Below, one piece after another: positions 63,385-64,000 of a stretch of 64,000 bases of DNA. The DNA is from Xanthostigma xanthostigma (Eukaryota; Arthropoda; Insecta; Raphidioptera; Raphidiidae). Position 1 is the stretch's first letter. Each line of letters begins with the position of its first letter. Position numbers and translations under genes: made by a program. The notes below the pieces were generated by a model. It worked only from the letters and a program-made list of their open reading frames with translations. It searched no databases and had not been told where the DNA came from. The stretch is from contig OY754465.1 in assembly GCA_963575645.1 (NCBI GenBank), positions 47,146,401 through 47,210,400 on the forward strand, read 5' to 3'.

Positions 63385-63800
63385 TTATGTTTGGATAAAG
63401 AAATTCTTCGTAGCATAGGATCAGAAAAAAAGCAATACTCTATTATAAATTGCATTTATTATGCTGACGTTTCGACAATCATTTTTGTCATCTTCGGAGC
63501 TCTATTGAGAAGTACCAAAAATTGTTTTTTTAAATTTTATAAAAAATATAGGGCTAAAAAAAATTAATAAATTTTGTCTAAACTTACTAAATGCGGTTTT
63601 GGATAGTATTTTCATTAATTGTAAAAAGAAAATAGTACATTTATTTCTAATATTAATTATTCAACGTCACTTTTATAAATGAATTTGTAAACTTTAAATT
63701 ATTAATTACTACTAATTTGTTACAAGAATGTTTTAACGAGAAATTTGTTATAACAGATCAATCCTATGCTACGAAGAATTTCTGTATCCAAACATCATAA
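63385..63800. mobile_element. Fold-back element with hammerhead-like motif (P8)
   Basis: Terminal arms ATGTTTGGATAAAGAAATTC then TTCGTAGCATAGGATC face GATCAATCCTATGCTACGAA then GAATTTCTGTATCCAAACAT, about 42 bp each. The minus-strand core (63502-63463) is CCGAAGA, T, GAC-loop-GTC, GAAACGTC, with GCT before and AGC after (3-bp stem I). Inner sequence is related to P1 at 6415-6850 (AGCAATACT, GCATTTATT). The second arm does not repeat the core, so this copy is less symmetrical. Confidence 0.7.
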
Positions 63801-64000
63801 GCAACCAAGGATCATTTTCATCTCTTGGTGGAGATAAGTTTTCTTCATTCTTTTTTGTTATAATAATTAATAAATTTTTGACAATATAAGCACGAACGTT
63901 AATAATACCATTAATGGGATAGAACTTAATAGTAAGTTAGAAAATATTTTTACTGACTCTGAAGAGGATAACGAAAAATAAATCACAAAACATCATCCAA
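63801..64000. other. AT-rich sequence to window end
   Basis: Nothing recognised. Confidence 0.4.

Overview
The window is AT-rich eukaryotic DNA with no complete protein-coding gene. It looks like intergenic or deep-intronic sequence of an insect, most likely a moth or butterfly. Two things point that way. Several repeat ends are ones I associate from memory with lepidopteran genomes: GGGTTCCGTACC paired with GTCCGACTCGCACTTG, TCTAGGTCAACGGGAAGTACC before GGTACGGAACC, and CTAGCCGCTACCCGCGG. The only recognisable coding remnants are 3' pieces of non-LTR retrotransposons. The order is an inference; the animal, TE-rich nature of the sequence is seen directly.

Layout. 1-9.4 kb: unique AT-rich DNA with two copies of an interspersed repeat called F1 here (ends ACCATTCCAAC / GTTGGAATGGT), a GC-rich island near 5.05-5.4 kb, a fold-back element at 6.4-6.85 kb and a TA microsatellite. 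9.4-12 kb: a hAT-type MITE with an 8-bp target duplication, then a satellite of about fifteen 120-bp units with higher-order structure. 12-19.2 kb: repeat fragments, a TTAA-flanked 0.9-kb element and a strong recursive-splice-site candidate at 15,959/15,960. 19-25 kb: more repeats, including an F1 copy split by a 1.5-kb element that carries its own five-unit array. 25-29 kb: a tRNA-Gly-like pseudogene and an 873-bp near-perfect palindrome nested in an older repeat. 29.9-34.6 kb and 38.9-40.2 kb: LINE 3' fragments, nested MITEs and large inverted repeats. 41-52 kb: repeat copies, a 556-bp palindrome, a tRNA-derived SINE head and a pre-miRNA-like hairpin. 52-64 kb: more TIR elements, a second hAT MITE and three further fold-backs.

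The most interesting thread is a recurring RNA-like motif in at least eight fold-back elements that fall into several sequence families: CTGARGA, one base, a short hairpin, GAAACGT[C/T]. In most copies the bases before CTGARGA pair with those after GAAACGTH, and those pairs differ between families. That is the layout of a minimal hammerhead ribozyme core, as reported for Penelope-like retroelements. No Penelope-type coding region was seen here, so these would be non-autonomous carriers.

Nothing behaves as an operon or pathway. The value lies in nested-insertion history, target-site duplications, fold-back elements with possible RNA activity, and the splice-site signal, which suggests that the window lies inside a long plus-strand intron.
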